Shown: one piece after another, positions 43,340 to 51,365 of the stretch
Numbering within the stretch: position 1 is the first letter of the stretch
Layout of the letters: each line of letters starts with the position of its first letter
Assembly: GCF_009755605.1 (NCBI RefSeq)
Contig: NZ_WPNZ01000004.1
Coordinates: forward strand, 248,001 to 312,000
Direction of reading: 5' to 3'
DNA length: 64,000 bases
DNA from: Streptomyces typhae
GTDB taxonomy: Bacteria > Actinomycetota > Actinomycetes > Streptomycetales > Streptomycetaceae
Notes under the pieces: model-generated
The model's database searches: none
What the model was told of the DNA's origin: nothing
Seen by the model: the letters and a program-made list of their open reading frames with translations, nothing else
Made by a program: the position numbers and the translations under genes

Positions 43340-45490
43340 CTACCGCGCGTCGGCGAGAGCCAGCTCGTGCAACCGGTCCGGCGGCCCCGGCCGCGCGTAG
43401 TACCACCCTTGGGCGGTGTCGCACCCCAGCTCCCGCAGCTGGTCGGCCTGCGCGCCGGTCTCGACGCCCTCGACCGTGACGGCCAGGTCCAGGCTGTGCG
43501 CGAGGGACACGATGCCCTCGATGATCTTCAGATCGACGGGGTCGGCGGGGAAGTGCTGCATGCCCTGGGTGAAGGCGCGGTCGAGCTTGAGGACGCTGAC
43601 CGGCAGGCGGCGCAGGTTGGCGAGGTTGGAGTAGCCGGTGCCGAAGTCGTCGAGGGCGATGTCGACGCCCATCTCGGCGAGCCTGCGCAGCGGCTTGAGC
43701 AGGTCGTCGTCGGCGCCGATGAGCGCGGACTCGGTGACCTCCAGGCACAGCGAGTCCGGTGCGAGACCCGCGCGTTCCAGGATCTCCACGGTGTCGGAGA
43801 CCAGGCCGGGGTGGGTGAGCTGGCACGGCGACAGGTTCACGTTGACCCGCAGCGGGCCCGCGGCCTGCGCGGCCCCGGTGCGCGCCTCCCAGACGCGCGC
43901 CTGCCGCACCGACTGCTCGAGGACCCAGCGGCCGAGCGGCACGATGAGCCCGGTGTGCTCGGCGAGCGGAATGAAGCGGTCCGGGCTGATGACGCCGTGC
44001 TGCGGGTGCAGCCACCGCACGAGGGCCTCGGCGCCGCGCACGCTGCCGTCGCCGAGGTGCACGAGCGGCTGGTACTCGATGAAGAACTCGCCGCGCTCCA
44101 GGGCCACCGGCAGCGCGGTGGTGAGGCCGTGCCGGGTGATGGCGCGGGCGTCGGCCTCCGGGTCGGCCAGCTCGTAGCGGTTGCCGCCCGCGTGCTTGGC
44201 CCGGTACATGGTGATGTCGGCGCTGCGCAGCACCTCGGCGGCGCCGCGTTCGGCGGCGGGACCCTCGACGATGCCGATGGAGCCGCGCACGGTCAGCTCC
44301 CGGCCCTCGACGCGGATCGGGGTGGCGAGGGCGTTCATGATGCGGCCCGCGAGCTCGTCGACCTCGCGCTCGGTGTCGGGCCCGGTGGTCAGCGCCACGA
44401 ACTCGTCGCCGCCGAGCCGCGCCACCATCTCGCCGGGCGCGGTCGCGCAGGCCTGGAGGCGGTCGGCGACCTCCACCAGGAGCCGGTCGCCCGCCGCGTG
44501 CCCGAGGCTGTCGTTGACGGTCTTGAAACCGTCGAGGTCCAGGTAGCAGAGCCCGAACCGGGCGCCCTCGCCCGCCGCGAGCGCCTTCTCCAGGCGCTCG
44601 AAGAACAGCGTCCGGTTGGGCAGTCCGGTGAGGGCGTCGTGGGTGGCCTCGTAGCGCAGGCGCAGGTTCAGCAGACGGCGCTCGGTGGTGTCCTCCATCA
44701 GCGCGAGCTGGTACTGCGGCGTCCCGTCGGCGTCGCGCAGCAGGGACACCGTCAGGTTGGTCCACAGGACGGTGCCGTCGGGGCGGTAGAACGCTTTTTC
44801 CACCCGGTAGTGCTCGCGGTCGCCGCGCACCAGCTCCTCGTACAGCTTCCACACGTGCGGGGAGTCGTCGGGGTGCGTCCACTCGGCCACGTTGCGCCCG
44901 CGCAAGTGCTGCTCCAGGCCGCCGAACATGCGGATCAGCGCGTCGTTGGCCTCCAGGACCGTGCCGTGGAGGTCGGCGATGGCGATACCGATGGCGGCGC
45001 CGTGGAACACCGCGCGGAACCGCGCCTCGCTGGCGTGCAGGGCTTCCGCGACGGTGCCGCGCGCCTCCAGGGCGGCTCGGGCTATCGCCTCCTGCTCGAC
45101 CAGGGTCCGCTCGCGCAGCGCGCGGGCGAAGCCGGCCGCGACGGCGTGCTGGATCCGGGAGCAGCGCGTCCGCAGCTCCTCGCGCTCCCCGCTGTCGCCG
45201 TCCGCGCCGCAGTACAGGACGAGGTAGGCGTCGACGACGTCGAGGGTGCGGCTCAGGGCCTCCGGCTCGGTGCAGTGCGCGGCGACCAGGGACTCGCCCA
45301 CGGCCTCGCTCCCGGCGGCGACGAACACCCGCTCGTCCAGGGCGGCGCGCAACTGCCGGGCGAGCGGCAGCAGCCGGCGCTCGAAGTCGGGGCGGGTGAT
45401 CGACGTGGCGGTCACCGGGAACAGCGCGCGGCTCCAGATCGTGGCGAACCTGCGCAGTCTGTCCTCCGGCCCGTCCGGCTCCGCGCTCAA
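43340..45490 (-). CDS. rmdA: PAS-GGDEF-EAL cyclic di-GMP enzyme, RmdA-like
   Basis: The 716-residue protein has an N-terminal helical region, a PAS domain (about residues 154-272, ending QYQLALMEDTTERR), a GGDEF domain with intact RLGGDEFVA (about 358-366) and an EAL domain with GAEALVRW (about 486-493) and ALDDFGTGYSN. Both catalytic motifs are intact, so synthesis and breakdown of c-di-GMP are possible; S. coelicolor RmdA is known as a phosphodiesterase affecting morphology. Naming rests on domain order and on memory of neighbours (sdh, SCO0930-type lipoprotein). The TTG at 45490 overlaps the upstream stop (TTGA) and begins SAEPDGPEDRL; an ATG-type start at 45529 is the alternative. Confidence 0.9.
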   Translation of the reverse strand: MSAEPDGPEDRLRRFATIWSRALFPVTATSITRPDFERRLLPLARQLRAALDERVFVAAGSEAVGESLVAAHCTEPEALSRTLDVVDAYLVLYCGADGDSGEREELRTRCSRIQHAVAAGFARALRERTLVEQEAIARAALEARGTVAEALHASEARFRAVFHGAAIGIAIADLHGTVLEANDALIRMFGGLEQHLRGRNVAEWTHPDDSPHVWKLYEELVRGDREHYRVEKAFYRPDGTVLWTNLTVSLLRDADGTPQYQLALMEDTTERRLLNLRLRYEATHDALTGLPNRTLFFERLEKALAAGEGARFGLCYLDLDGFKTVNDSLGHAAGDRLLVEVADRLQACATAPGEMVARLGGDEFVALTTGPDTEREVDELAGRIMNALATPIRVEGRELTVRGSIGIVEGPAAERGAAEVLRSADITMYRAKHAGGNRYELADPEADARAITRHGLTTALPVALERGEFFIEYQPLVHLGDGSVRGAEALVRWLHPQHGVISPDRFIPLAEHTGLIVPLGRWVLEQSVRQARVWEARTGAAQAAGPLRVNVNLSPCQLTHPGLVSDTVEILERAGLAPDSLCLEVTESALIGADDDLLKPLRRLAEMGVDIALDDFGTGYSNLANLRRLPVSVLKLDRAFTQGMQHFPADPVDLKIIEGIVSLAHSLDLAVTVEGVETGAQADQLRELGCDTAQGWYYARPGPPDRLHELALADAR

Positions 45491-46299
45491 CGCTTGCGTC
45501 CCACGCCGGCGAACCCGGAGAAGGACCACGGGTCCTCGTCCACGAGCTCCGTGTCGGCCCGCCAGTGCGGCATCGGCACGAGGCCGGGTTCCACCATGTC
45601 GTATCCCTCGAAGAACCGCGCGATCTCGGCACGCGATCGCATGATCAATGGATTGCGGATGTCCTTGTATACGCCGACGGTCCCGCCGGCCTGTTCCTGC
45701 GGAACCGGTATCCCTTCGTACGAGGCGTGCGTCACGGCGATCAGGCTGCCGGGCGCCAACGCGTCCCGCAGTTCGGCGACCGCCGCGTAGGGATCGTACG
45801 CGTCCTCGACGAAGTGGAGTATGGCCACCAGAAGAAGTGCGACCGGCCGCTCGAGGTCCAGGAGGTCCCGTACCTCGGAACTTCCCAGGATGTCGCGGGG
45901 TTTGCGGAGATCCGCGCAGGCCGCGGCGGCCTGGTCATTGCCTTCGAGAACCGCACGGCTGTGCGCCACGGCGACCGGGTCGTGGTCGACGTACACGACG
46001 CGCGCGCCCTCGTCGGCCCGCTGCGCCACCTCGTGCACGTTTCCGAATGTAGGGATTCCCGAGCCGATGTCGAGGAATTGTGTGACGCTCTCATCGACGC
46101 AGAAACGCACAGCTCGGCGCATGAAGGCACGATTCGCCTGCATGATCTTGGGGAGCCCCGGCATGAACTCCATCGCCCTGCGCGCGGCCTCCCGGTCCAC
46201 CTCGAAGTTGTGGGAGCCGCCCAGGTAGTGGTCGTACATCCGGGCCACGCTCGGCATCGTGATGTCGATGCCTGGCGGGGCCCAGTCGGGACGCTCCAT
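45487..46299 (-). CDS. DUF574-type SAM-dependent methyltransferase
   Basis: The 270-residue protein belongs to the actinobacterial family formerly DUF574 (S-adenosyl methyltransferase). Diagnostic features are PSVARMYDHYLGGSHNFEVD near the N-terminus, motif I FLDIGSGIPTFGNVHEVAQ, VVYVDHDPVAVAHSRAVL and the long C-terminal part with RSRAEIARFFEGYDMVEPGL. Members are abundant in Streptomyces and some affect development; substrates are unknown. ATG 46299 follows GGAGAG. Its stop overlaps the start of rmdA by four bases, so the two proteins are made together and may share a pathway. Confidence 0.9.
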   Translation of the reverse strand: MERPDWAPPGIDITMPSVARMYDHYLGGSHNFEVDREAARRAMEFMPGLPKIMQANRAFMRRAVRFCVDESVTQFLDIGSGIPTFGNVHEVAQRADEGARVVYVDHDPVAVAHSRAVLEGNDQAAAACADLRKPRDILGSSEVRDLLDLERPVALLLVAILHFVEDAYDPYAAVAELRDALAPGSLIAVTHASYEGIPVPQEQAGGTVGVYKDIRNPLIMRSRAEIARFFEGYDMVEPGLVPMPHWRADTELVDEDPWSFSGFAGVGRKR

Positions 46300-46580
46300 C
46301 AACTCTCCAAGGATTCGGACGCAGGCGTGGGCGGAAGGATCGGGGGGTGCGGGCGGATCGAGGCGAGCCGGTGTTCGAAGGTGAGGCTACTGATCGTCGG
46401 CCAACGGAGCGAGTCAAAACGGAAATTGGCCGTCCGTTCTCGGTCACTGCCGTTGGCAAGTGCCGTACACAGACCGAAGAACCGGCCCATTCCCTCCCTT
46501 TGGTGCGGAAGGAACGGACCGGTCGACGAAGGGCAGGGGCGCGGCGGGGCGAGGGCGGCGCCCCCCAGGGTTCCGGCGGG

Positions 46581-47636
46581 CTACTTGGTGGCGCCCACGG
46601 CCTTGCCGTCCGGGGCCGCGGCGTACCAGGTGCCGCCGACACCCTGGCCGTTGGTGTCGCCGGGCTTCTTGTCACCCGCGAACGTGTACAGCGGCCAGCA
46701 GTCGATCGTCTGCTGCTTTTGGCCGTCGGGGCGGTCGAAGGTGACGAAGCCCTTCTTCAGGATGCCCGGGGTGTCGTTCTTGTCGACCGGCTCGACGACC
46801 GGCCACTTCTTCAGGCAGGCGCCGGTGCACGCCGACTTCATGGGCCAGGCCGAGTCCTTGGTGAAGCGGTAGACCGTCATGCCGTTCCCGTCCACGACGA
46901 TCTCGCCCAGCTCCGGGTCGTTGCGGGTGGAGAGCCCGGCCCGGTCGGCGGGCTTCGCGGCGCCGCCGTCCGCGCCCGCGTCCGCGTCGCCGCCCGCGTC
47001 CGCGTCCCCGTCCGCGTCGCCCGCGGTGCCGGGAGCCGCCTTCTTGCCGTCGGGTGCCGCCGCGTACCAGGTGCCGCCCACGCCCTGCCCCTTGGCGTCA
47101 CCGGGCTCGGTGTCCTTGGCGAAGCGGTACATCGGCCAGCCGTCGATCGTCAGCTGCTTGCTGCCGTCGGCGCGGGCGACCTCGCCGAGCAGCGACTCGT
47201 CGACGCCCGGGGCGGCCTTCGCGCCCTTGGCCGGGACGACGGGCCAGGCGGCCTCGCAGGCGTCGGCGCAGGTGGACTTGGGCGGCTGGGCGGTGTCCTT
47301 GTCGAAGCGGTAGAGCGTGAACCCGGCGCTGTCGGTGACGACCTTGCCGAGCTTCTTGCTGTCCCGCACGGCGAGCTGCCCGGCGGACTTCGCCTTGCCC
47401 GCGCCCTCGGCGCTCCCCGAGCCCGAGCCGTATCCGTCGCCTTCGCCGTCCCCCGAGCCGTAGCCGTCGCCCGCCCCGCCCTCGACCGGGGCCTCGGCGC
47501 CGACGTTCTGCCCCTTCGGGGACTGCTCGCCCTTCTCCTGACCGCACGCCGTCGTCAGCGTCAGCAGGGCCGCAGCCGCCGCTACGAGCAAGGCGCTCCG
47601 CCGGGCCCCGGGAGAACCCCCTGATACATGCCGCAT
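46581..47636 (-). CDS. SCO0930-family lipoprotein
   Basis: The 351-residue lipoprotein has a signal ending at LTTAC (Cys31). Two copies of the same secreted repeat unit follow. Each contains a strand-rich block (SAGFTLYRFDKDTA; GNGMTVYRFTKDSAWP), a Cys pair (STCADACEAAWPVV; SACTGACLKKWPVV) and an end motif (GVGGTWYAAAPDG). This is the DUF1555-like COG4315 repeat. Low-complexity linkers join them: Gly/Asp/Ser after the lipobox (GDGYGSGDGEGDGYG) and Asp-Ala repeats (DADGDADAGGDADAGADG) in the middle. Function unknown; cell-surface location is predicted. Twin palindromes lie about 30-70 bases upstream of the start. Confidence 0.9.
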   Translation of the reverse strand: MRHVSGGSPGARRSALLVAAAAALLTLTTACGQEKGEQSPKGQNVGAEAPVEGGAGDGYGSGDGEGDGYGSGSGSAEGAGKAKSAGQLAVRDSKKLGKVVTDSAGFTLYRFDKDTAQPPKSTCADACEAAWPVVPAKGAKAAPGVDESLLGEVARADGSKQLTIDGWPMYRFAKDTEPGDAKGQGVGGTWYAAAPDGKKAAPGTAGDADGDADAGGDADAGADGGAAKPADRAGLSTRNDPELGEIVVDGNGMTVYRFTKDSAWPMKSACTGACLKKWPVVEPVDKNDTPGILKKGFVTFDRPDGQKQQTIDCWPLYTFAGDKKPGDTNGQGVGGTWYAAAPDGKAVGATK

Positions 47637-47664
47637 CTCTCACTCCTGCTGTCGCTCGGCTCCG

Positions 47665-47703
47665 GTGACGCCACGTGCGTCACGGTGACGCCTGCTGCGT
47701 CAC
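47665..47703. promoter_or_regulatory. Two tandem GTGACG-N7-CGTCAC palindromes
   Basis: Perfect inverted repeats at 47665-47683 and 47685-47703 have the same arms and a 20-bp period, so they lie on the same face of the helix. They are 29-67 bases upstream of the SCO0930-family lipoprotein start codon, an ideal operator position. The cognate regulator is unknown. Confidence 0.7.
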
Positions 47704-47897
47704 GCATGGCCCTAGGTACGGCGAGGAACTGGCGCAGCGTTCAACACTCCCGCGAAAAAATTCCCGCGGCGTACGGGTGTGGGAGCGGGAGCGCACGTTC
47801 TCCGGAATGACGAACATACGTTCACACCGCTCCCACCTTCGAGCGATCGTGCACCTCCTCGCGCCCGCGCGTGCGGCGCACGCCTCATGATCTGCTC

Positions 47898-48551
47898 GTG
47901 CCCGGATCATCCCGGGGCCGTAGGGCCCCCGTCACCCGTGCCCTCGCGCTTCTCACCCTGGCCTGGCTCCTCGGCGCGCCGACGGGTGCCGCGGCCGCGC
48001 CCGCCGACGCCTGCGCGTACGCGTCGGGCGGAACCGCCACGGCCGCCGCCGGCAGCGGTGTGCGGTGCACGCCGTCCCCGACGCCCCCGCCGAAGCCGAC
48101 GCCCAAACCCCCCAAGCCCACGGCTCCGCAGCCACCCGAACCCACACCACCGAAACCGCCCAGACCCACGCCCCCCGAACCTCCCGACCCGCCCGACCCC
48201 ACTCCCCCGCCCAAGCCCACACCACCCCCGAGACCGACGCCGCCCCCCGAGCCCACCCCTCCGCGCACCTCCGCGCCGCCACCACCCCAGGCCGCTCCCG
48301 CACCACCGCCACCGCGTGTCACACCTCCGCCTCCGCCACCGCCCGCCCCCGTCACACCTTTGCCCCCGCCACCGCCCGAGCCCGAGCCGGCACCGCCGCG
48401 GGCCACCCCGCGCCCCACGCCCGTGGCCTATCCCGCGTACCGCCCGTCCCCGCACCGGCAGCCGCCCCGCAACCGCGCCTCGCTCGTGACCCTGACCCTG
48501 CTCATCACCGCGCCCGCGGTGCTCGCCGTCGCCGCGCTGCGACCGCGCTGA
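47898..48551 (+). CDS. Proline-rich secreted or membrane protein
   Basis: The ~217-residue protein has a Sec-type signal (TRALALLTLAWLLGAPTGAAAA). A central stretch of ~120 residues is dominated by Pro with Lys, Thr, Glu and Arg (PTPPPKPTPKPPKPTAP and similar). A C-terminal hydrophobic helix (LVTLTLLITAPAVLAVAALR) ends in a short basic tail. It probably spans the cell wall as an extended rod anchored by the last helix. The GTG at 47898 gives a compact signal; GTG 47871 in the same frame would add nine residues. Fifteen bases separate it from the DUF4239 gene. Function unknown. Confidence 0.7.
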   Translation: MPGSSRGRRAPVTRALALLTLAWLLGAPTGAAAAPADACAYASGGTATAAAGSGVRCTPSPTPPPKPTPKPPKPTAPQPPEPTPPKPPRPTPPEPPDPPDPTPPPKPTPPPRPTPPPEPTPPRTSAPPPPQAAPAPPPPRVTPPPPPPPAPVTPLPPPPPEPEPAPPRATPRPTPVAYPAYRPSPHRQPPRNRASLVTLTLLITAPAVLAVAALRPR

Positions 48552-48566
48552 CCGCCGGAGGACCGC

Positions 48567-49331
48567 ATGTCGGAATGGCTTGTTCTCACCCTCGCGATGC
48601 TCGCCGTGTGCGGCATCGTCCTCGTCGTCGTGGTGCTCCAGCGCCGACGAACCGCCCCGGATGTGGACGCTTCGGAAACTCCGGACGTCATGGAGTACAT
48701 GACGATGATGATCGGCGTGGTCTACGCCATCGTCCTCGGACTCGCCATCGCCGGTGTCTGGGAGGCCCGCAGCGCGGCCCAGGATCATGTGCGTGCCGAG
48801 GCCCAGGCCCTGCACGAGGTCCACGAGCGGGTCCGGGTGTACCCGGCGGAGGCCCGCGACCGGATCCGCGACGACGTAAGGGCGTATGTCGGCCATGTCG
48901 TGAACACCGAGTGGGACGCCATGGTGGACCGGGAGGTGATGACGGACCGCGGCGACGAACTGCTCGCGAAGCTGCGCAACGACGTCACCGACCACGAACC
49001 GGCGAACGACTTCCAGGCACAGGCCTACCAGCCGCTGCTCGACCAGATCACCCTCGTCGACGAGGCCCGCGGCAACCGCGGCGACAGCGTGGAGGCCACC
49101 ATGCCGGGGGTGGTGTGGTTCGGCCTGATCACCGGCGGTCTCGTCACGGTGGGTCTGATCTTCCCCCTCCAGATCCGCCGCACCGCCCGCGAACTGATCC
49201 TGGCGGCCCTCTTCTCCGCCCTGATCGCGTTCCTGCTCTTCCTCATCTGGGACTTCGACGCCCCCTACAGCCGGGGCATCGCGGCGACGGCCGAACCGTT
49301 CGAGTCGCTGTTCCCGGGGATCGGCGACTAG
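48567..49331 (+). CDS. DUF4239 membrane protein (bestrophin-like)
   Basis: The 254-residue protein has four predicted helices: residues about 4-24, 42-62, 184-204 and 210-230. A long hydrophilic helical region lies between helices 2 and 3. This arrangement matches DUF4239, sometimes annotated bestrophin-like, suggesting an ion-permeable channel; that is inference. ATG 48567 follows GGAGGA at good spacing. The final codons (LFPGIGD, TAG) form the first copy of a 30-bp tandem repeat that continues past the stop. It is likely in an operon with the Pro-rich protein. Confidence 0.88.
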   Translation: MSEWLVLTLAMLAVCGIVLVVVVLQRRRTAPDVDASETPDVMEYMTMMIGVVYAIVLGLAIAGVWEARSAAQDHVRAEAQALHEVHERVRVYPAEARDRIRDDVRAYVGHVVNTEWDAMVDREVMTDRGDELLAKLRNDVTDHEPANDFQAQAYQPLLDQITLVDEARGNRGDSVEATMPGVVWFGLITGGLVTVGLIFPLQIRRTARELILAALFSALIAFLLFLIWDFDAPYSRGIAATAEPFESLFPGIGD

Positions 49332-49399
49332 GTCCCGGCGTTCCCGGGGATCGGCGACCAGGTTTCGTCGTTCCCCAGGATCGGCGACCAGGTCCCGTC
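49309..49399 (+). repeat. 30-bp tandem repeat across the DUF4239 stop codon
   Basis: TTCCCGGGGATCGGCGACTA begins at 49311, and near-identical copies begin at 49341 and 49371. The unit is 30 bases, that is 10 codons. In copies 2 and 3 the base that makes the stop TAG in copy 1 is C (CAG), so the frame would stay open. Confidence 0.85.
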
Positions 49400-49818
49400 G
49401 GAAGGGGGCCACCGGCGCGGGGGAAGTACCGGTGGCCCTGCCGCCGGACGCCCCCGCTGTCCCCCGTGTTCCCCCGCGGCCCTTACGGACCCCATCCGTG
49501 CGGCATATGCGCCATCAAACCCCCTGCCCCGCCCGCGCGGGGAGTGTGTGCGGGGCGCGAGTAGGTGCACGGGGAACACACGGCGTGTGATCCGCGCCGG
49601 TCCACCCGTCGCGGACGCACCCCGCTGCCACACCTTCGCGCCTCGGGCGGTGCGCCACGCCGGGAGATTCGCCTGTCCGGCCCACACGCGTGCCCCGTTC
49701 GCACGACACCGATCGCGGCCCGCCCCGGCCCTGCCTAGCGTTCGGGACATCGAGGTGCACCACAGGCACAAGCGGAAGAAGGTCCGCGGCTGCTCCTCGG
49801 GGACCCGGAGGATTGATC
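49400..49818. other. Intergenic region, no gene; candidate promoter
   Basis: About 420 bases without a supported gene. GTTCCCC and GCGCGGGG words form scattered small inverted repeats. TAGCGT at about 49736-49741 is a plausible -10 box for the secreted-protein gene at 49819, giving a leader of ~70 bases. The same TAGCGT occurs upstream of the sortase gene (about 51303). Confidence 0.4.
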
Positions 49819-50352
49819 ATGCACGCGATACGCGTCGCCTCGGCCGCTCTGCTCACCGCCACCGCCCTGGCCCTGACCGCGCCCCCCGCGTCGGCGGCCC
49901 CCGCCGACGAGGAGAACATCACCTCGTTCGGCTTCCGCGTCACCCCCGCCACGATCGCCGCGGGCGGCCAGGTCACGCTCGGCGTCGACGGCTGCCGCCA
50001 CAACACCAAGGTGACGTCCGGCATCTTCGACGACGTCACCATCCCCAAGGGCCAGGCGTCAGCCACCGCGAAGGTGTTCTGGGACGCCAAGCCCGGCGCC
50101 ATGTACGAGGTCACGTTCACCTGCGGCCAGGAGTCCGGCACGACCGACCTGACCATCGTCGGCGGCGGCTCCAGCCACAACCCCACCCACCAGCCGACCC
50201 CGCACCACAGCCGGGGCGTCAAGGCCGGTGTCGGCGGCAGCTCCGACGGCTCCGACGCGCAGCAGCTCGCGGTCGGCGGTGCCCTCGTCGCGGGCGTCAT
50301 CGGCACGGCGTACTACTGGGTGCGCCGCCGGACGGGGCAGCACGGCTCCTGA
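49819..50352 (+). CDS. Small secreted Ig-like protein with C-terminal membrane anchor
   Basis: The 177-residue protein has a signal peptide (MHAIRVASAALLTATALALT, cleaved after ASA). A ~95-residue beta-rich domain follows (SFGFRVTPATIAAGGQVTLG, a Cys pair, AKVFWDAKPGAMYEVTFTCG), like bacterial Ig folds. A Gly/Ser/His linker, a hydrophobic helix (LAVGGALVAGVIGTAYYWV) and an RRR tail complete it. This is the layout of a sortase substrate but no LPxTG-like motif precedes the helix. A class F sortase lies 1 kb downstream, and a related gene faces it. ATG 49819 follows GGAGGA. Confidence 0.85.
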   Translation: MHAIRVASAALLTATALALTAPPASAAPADEENITSFGFRVTPATIAAGGQVTLGVDGCRHNTKVTSGIFDDVTIPKGQASATAKVFWDAKPGAMYEVTFTCGQESGTTDLTIVGGGSSHNPTHQPTPHHSRGVKAGVGGSSDGSDAQQLAVGGALVAGVIGTAYYWVRRRTGQHGS

Positions 50353-50424
50353 CCCGGCGAAGCCGAGGCCCCCGCGCCCGGCGAAGCCGACTCCCGTGCG
50401 CCCGGCGAAGCCGAGGCCCGTGCG
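50353..50424. repeat. 24-bp tandem repeat, three copies
   Basis: CCCGGCGAAGCCGA begins at 50353, 50377 and 50401, directly after the stop of the secreted-protein gene. The third copy is incomplete at its end. It lies between two convergent, related genes. Confidence 0.8.
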
Positions 50425-50529
50425 CGCCGCCGCCCCACCCGTGCGTACGCCGTCCGGCCCGGCGCGGAACGCACGCCGTCCCGGCCCGGCGCGGAAGGGG
50501 TCGCGCGGGGCCGGGAGGTCGCGGCGCCG

Positions 50530-51024
50530 TCAGGCCTTGCTCTCGGACCGGCGGCGCATCCAGAACACCCCGCCGCCGACGACCGCGACGGTCACCAGGG
50601 CCCCGCCGATCGCCATGTCGGTCCGGGTGGCACCCGACGTGGTGCCGCCGCCGACGCCGCCGCGCACTCCGCCGTGAATGACGGTGAAGGCGTGCGGCCT
50701 CGTCAGCGGCTTGCCACCGCAGTTGGCCGTGATGTCGTACGCGCCCGGGTGCGCATTGTGGTTGATCTTGACGGTCGCACTCGCGGTGGAGCCGCCCGTG
50801 ATGGGCTTGAGGTGCGTGCGCGGGAACGCCGGTGACTCGACGTAGCTGCCCGCGGCGTGGCAGGAGCTGCCGTCGACGGTGACCGTCAGATGACCGCCCC
50901 GGGCGATGACGCTGGGCATCGCGACGATGTTGCTGGGTTCCGCCCAGGCCGCGGCCGACGGCGCGCCGAACCCGACCAGGGCGCCGGCGGCCACGACGGC
51001 CGCGAGTGCACGAGAGTTGCGCAT
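50530..51024 (-). CDS. Small secreted Ig-like protein with C-terminal membrane anchor
   Basis: The 164-residue protein has a signal peptide (MRNSRALAAVVAAGALVGFG, cleaved near AWA). A beta-rich domain (MPSVIARGGHLTVTVDGSSC, SATVKINHNAHPGAYDITAN) is followed by a Gly-rich linker, a hydrophobic helix (MAIGGALVTVAVVGGGVFWM) and an RRRSESKA tail. It is a diverged paralogue of the convergent gene at 49819: order of strands, Cys positions and anchor agree. No LPxTG motif is present. ATG 51024 is preceded by GGAGGAAGAG. The nearby class F sortase suggests a shared cell-surface role. Confidence 0.85.
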   Translation of the reverse strand: MRNSRALAAVVAAGALVGFGAPSAAAWAEPSNIVAMPSVIARGGHLTVTVDGSSCHAAGSYVESPAFPRTHLKPITGGSTASATVKINHNAHPGAYDITANCGGKPLTRPHAFTVIHGGVRGGVGGGTTSGATRTDMAIGGALVTVAVVGGGVFWMRRRSESKA

Positions 51025-51365
51025 GGGTCTCTTCCTCCGCGGAAAGCGTCCCGGGGACACCATTTCCCCGGTCGATCGGCGAGAACGCCTCCCAGTCAGA
51101 CCCTCGGACGCGCCGCGTGGGGCCGCATGTCGACGCTCGGCCGTCCTGGTGAGGAGACACGCCGGAAGGCGTCCGCGCGCGTCGATATTGCCGCAGGTCA
51201 CGGACCGTCAGAAATTTCCTGCGGGCGCCGACTCGGATGGCGCAGGCCACCGGTGCGGGCCACCCGTTCGCTCCCGCCCTTTCGCACGCCGGGCGCGCTG
51301 CGCATAGCGTTTTTCGTACGCGCAACGGACGTGGCCGCAACTGTCGCGTCGAGAGGGGATAGGGA
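51025..51365. promoter_or_regulatory. Divergent region between secreted protein and sortase genes
   Basis: These 341 bases contain no supported gene. TAGCGT at about 51303-51308 is a candidate -10 box for the sortase gene. The region is moderately rich in A/T around 51200-51240 (CAGAAATTTCC). No operator could be defined. Confidence 0.35.

Noticed and set aside
42426..45632. A 1068-codon minus-strand frame overlapping rmdA and lysR
   Set aside because: Its translation is Arg/Pro/Ala-rich and without domains; it is a shadow of rmdA in another frame.
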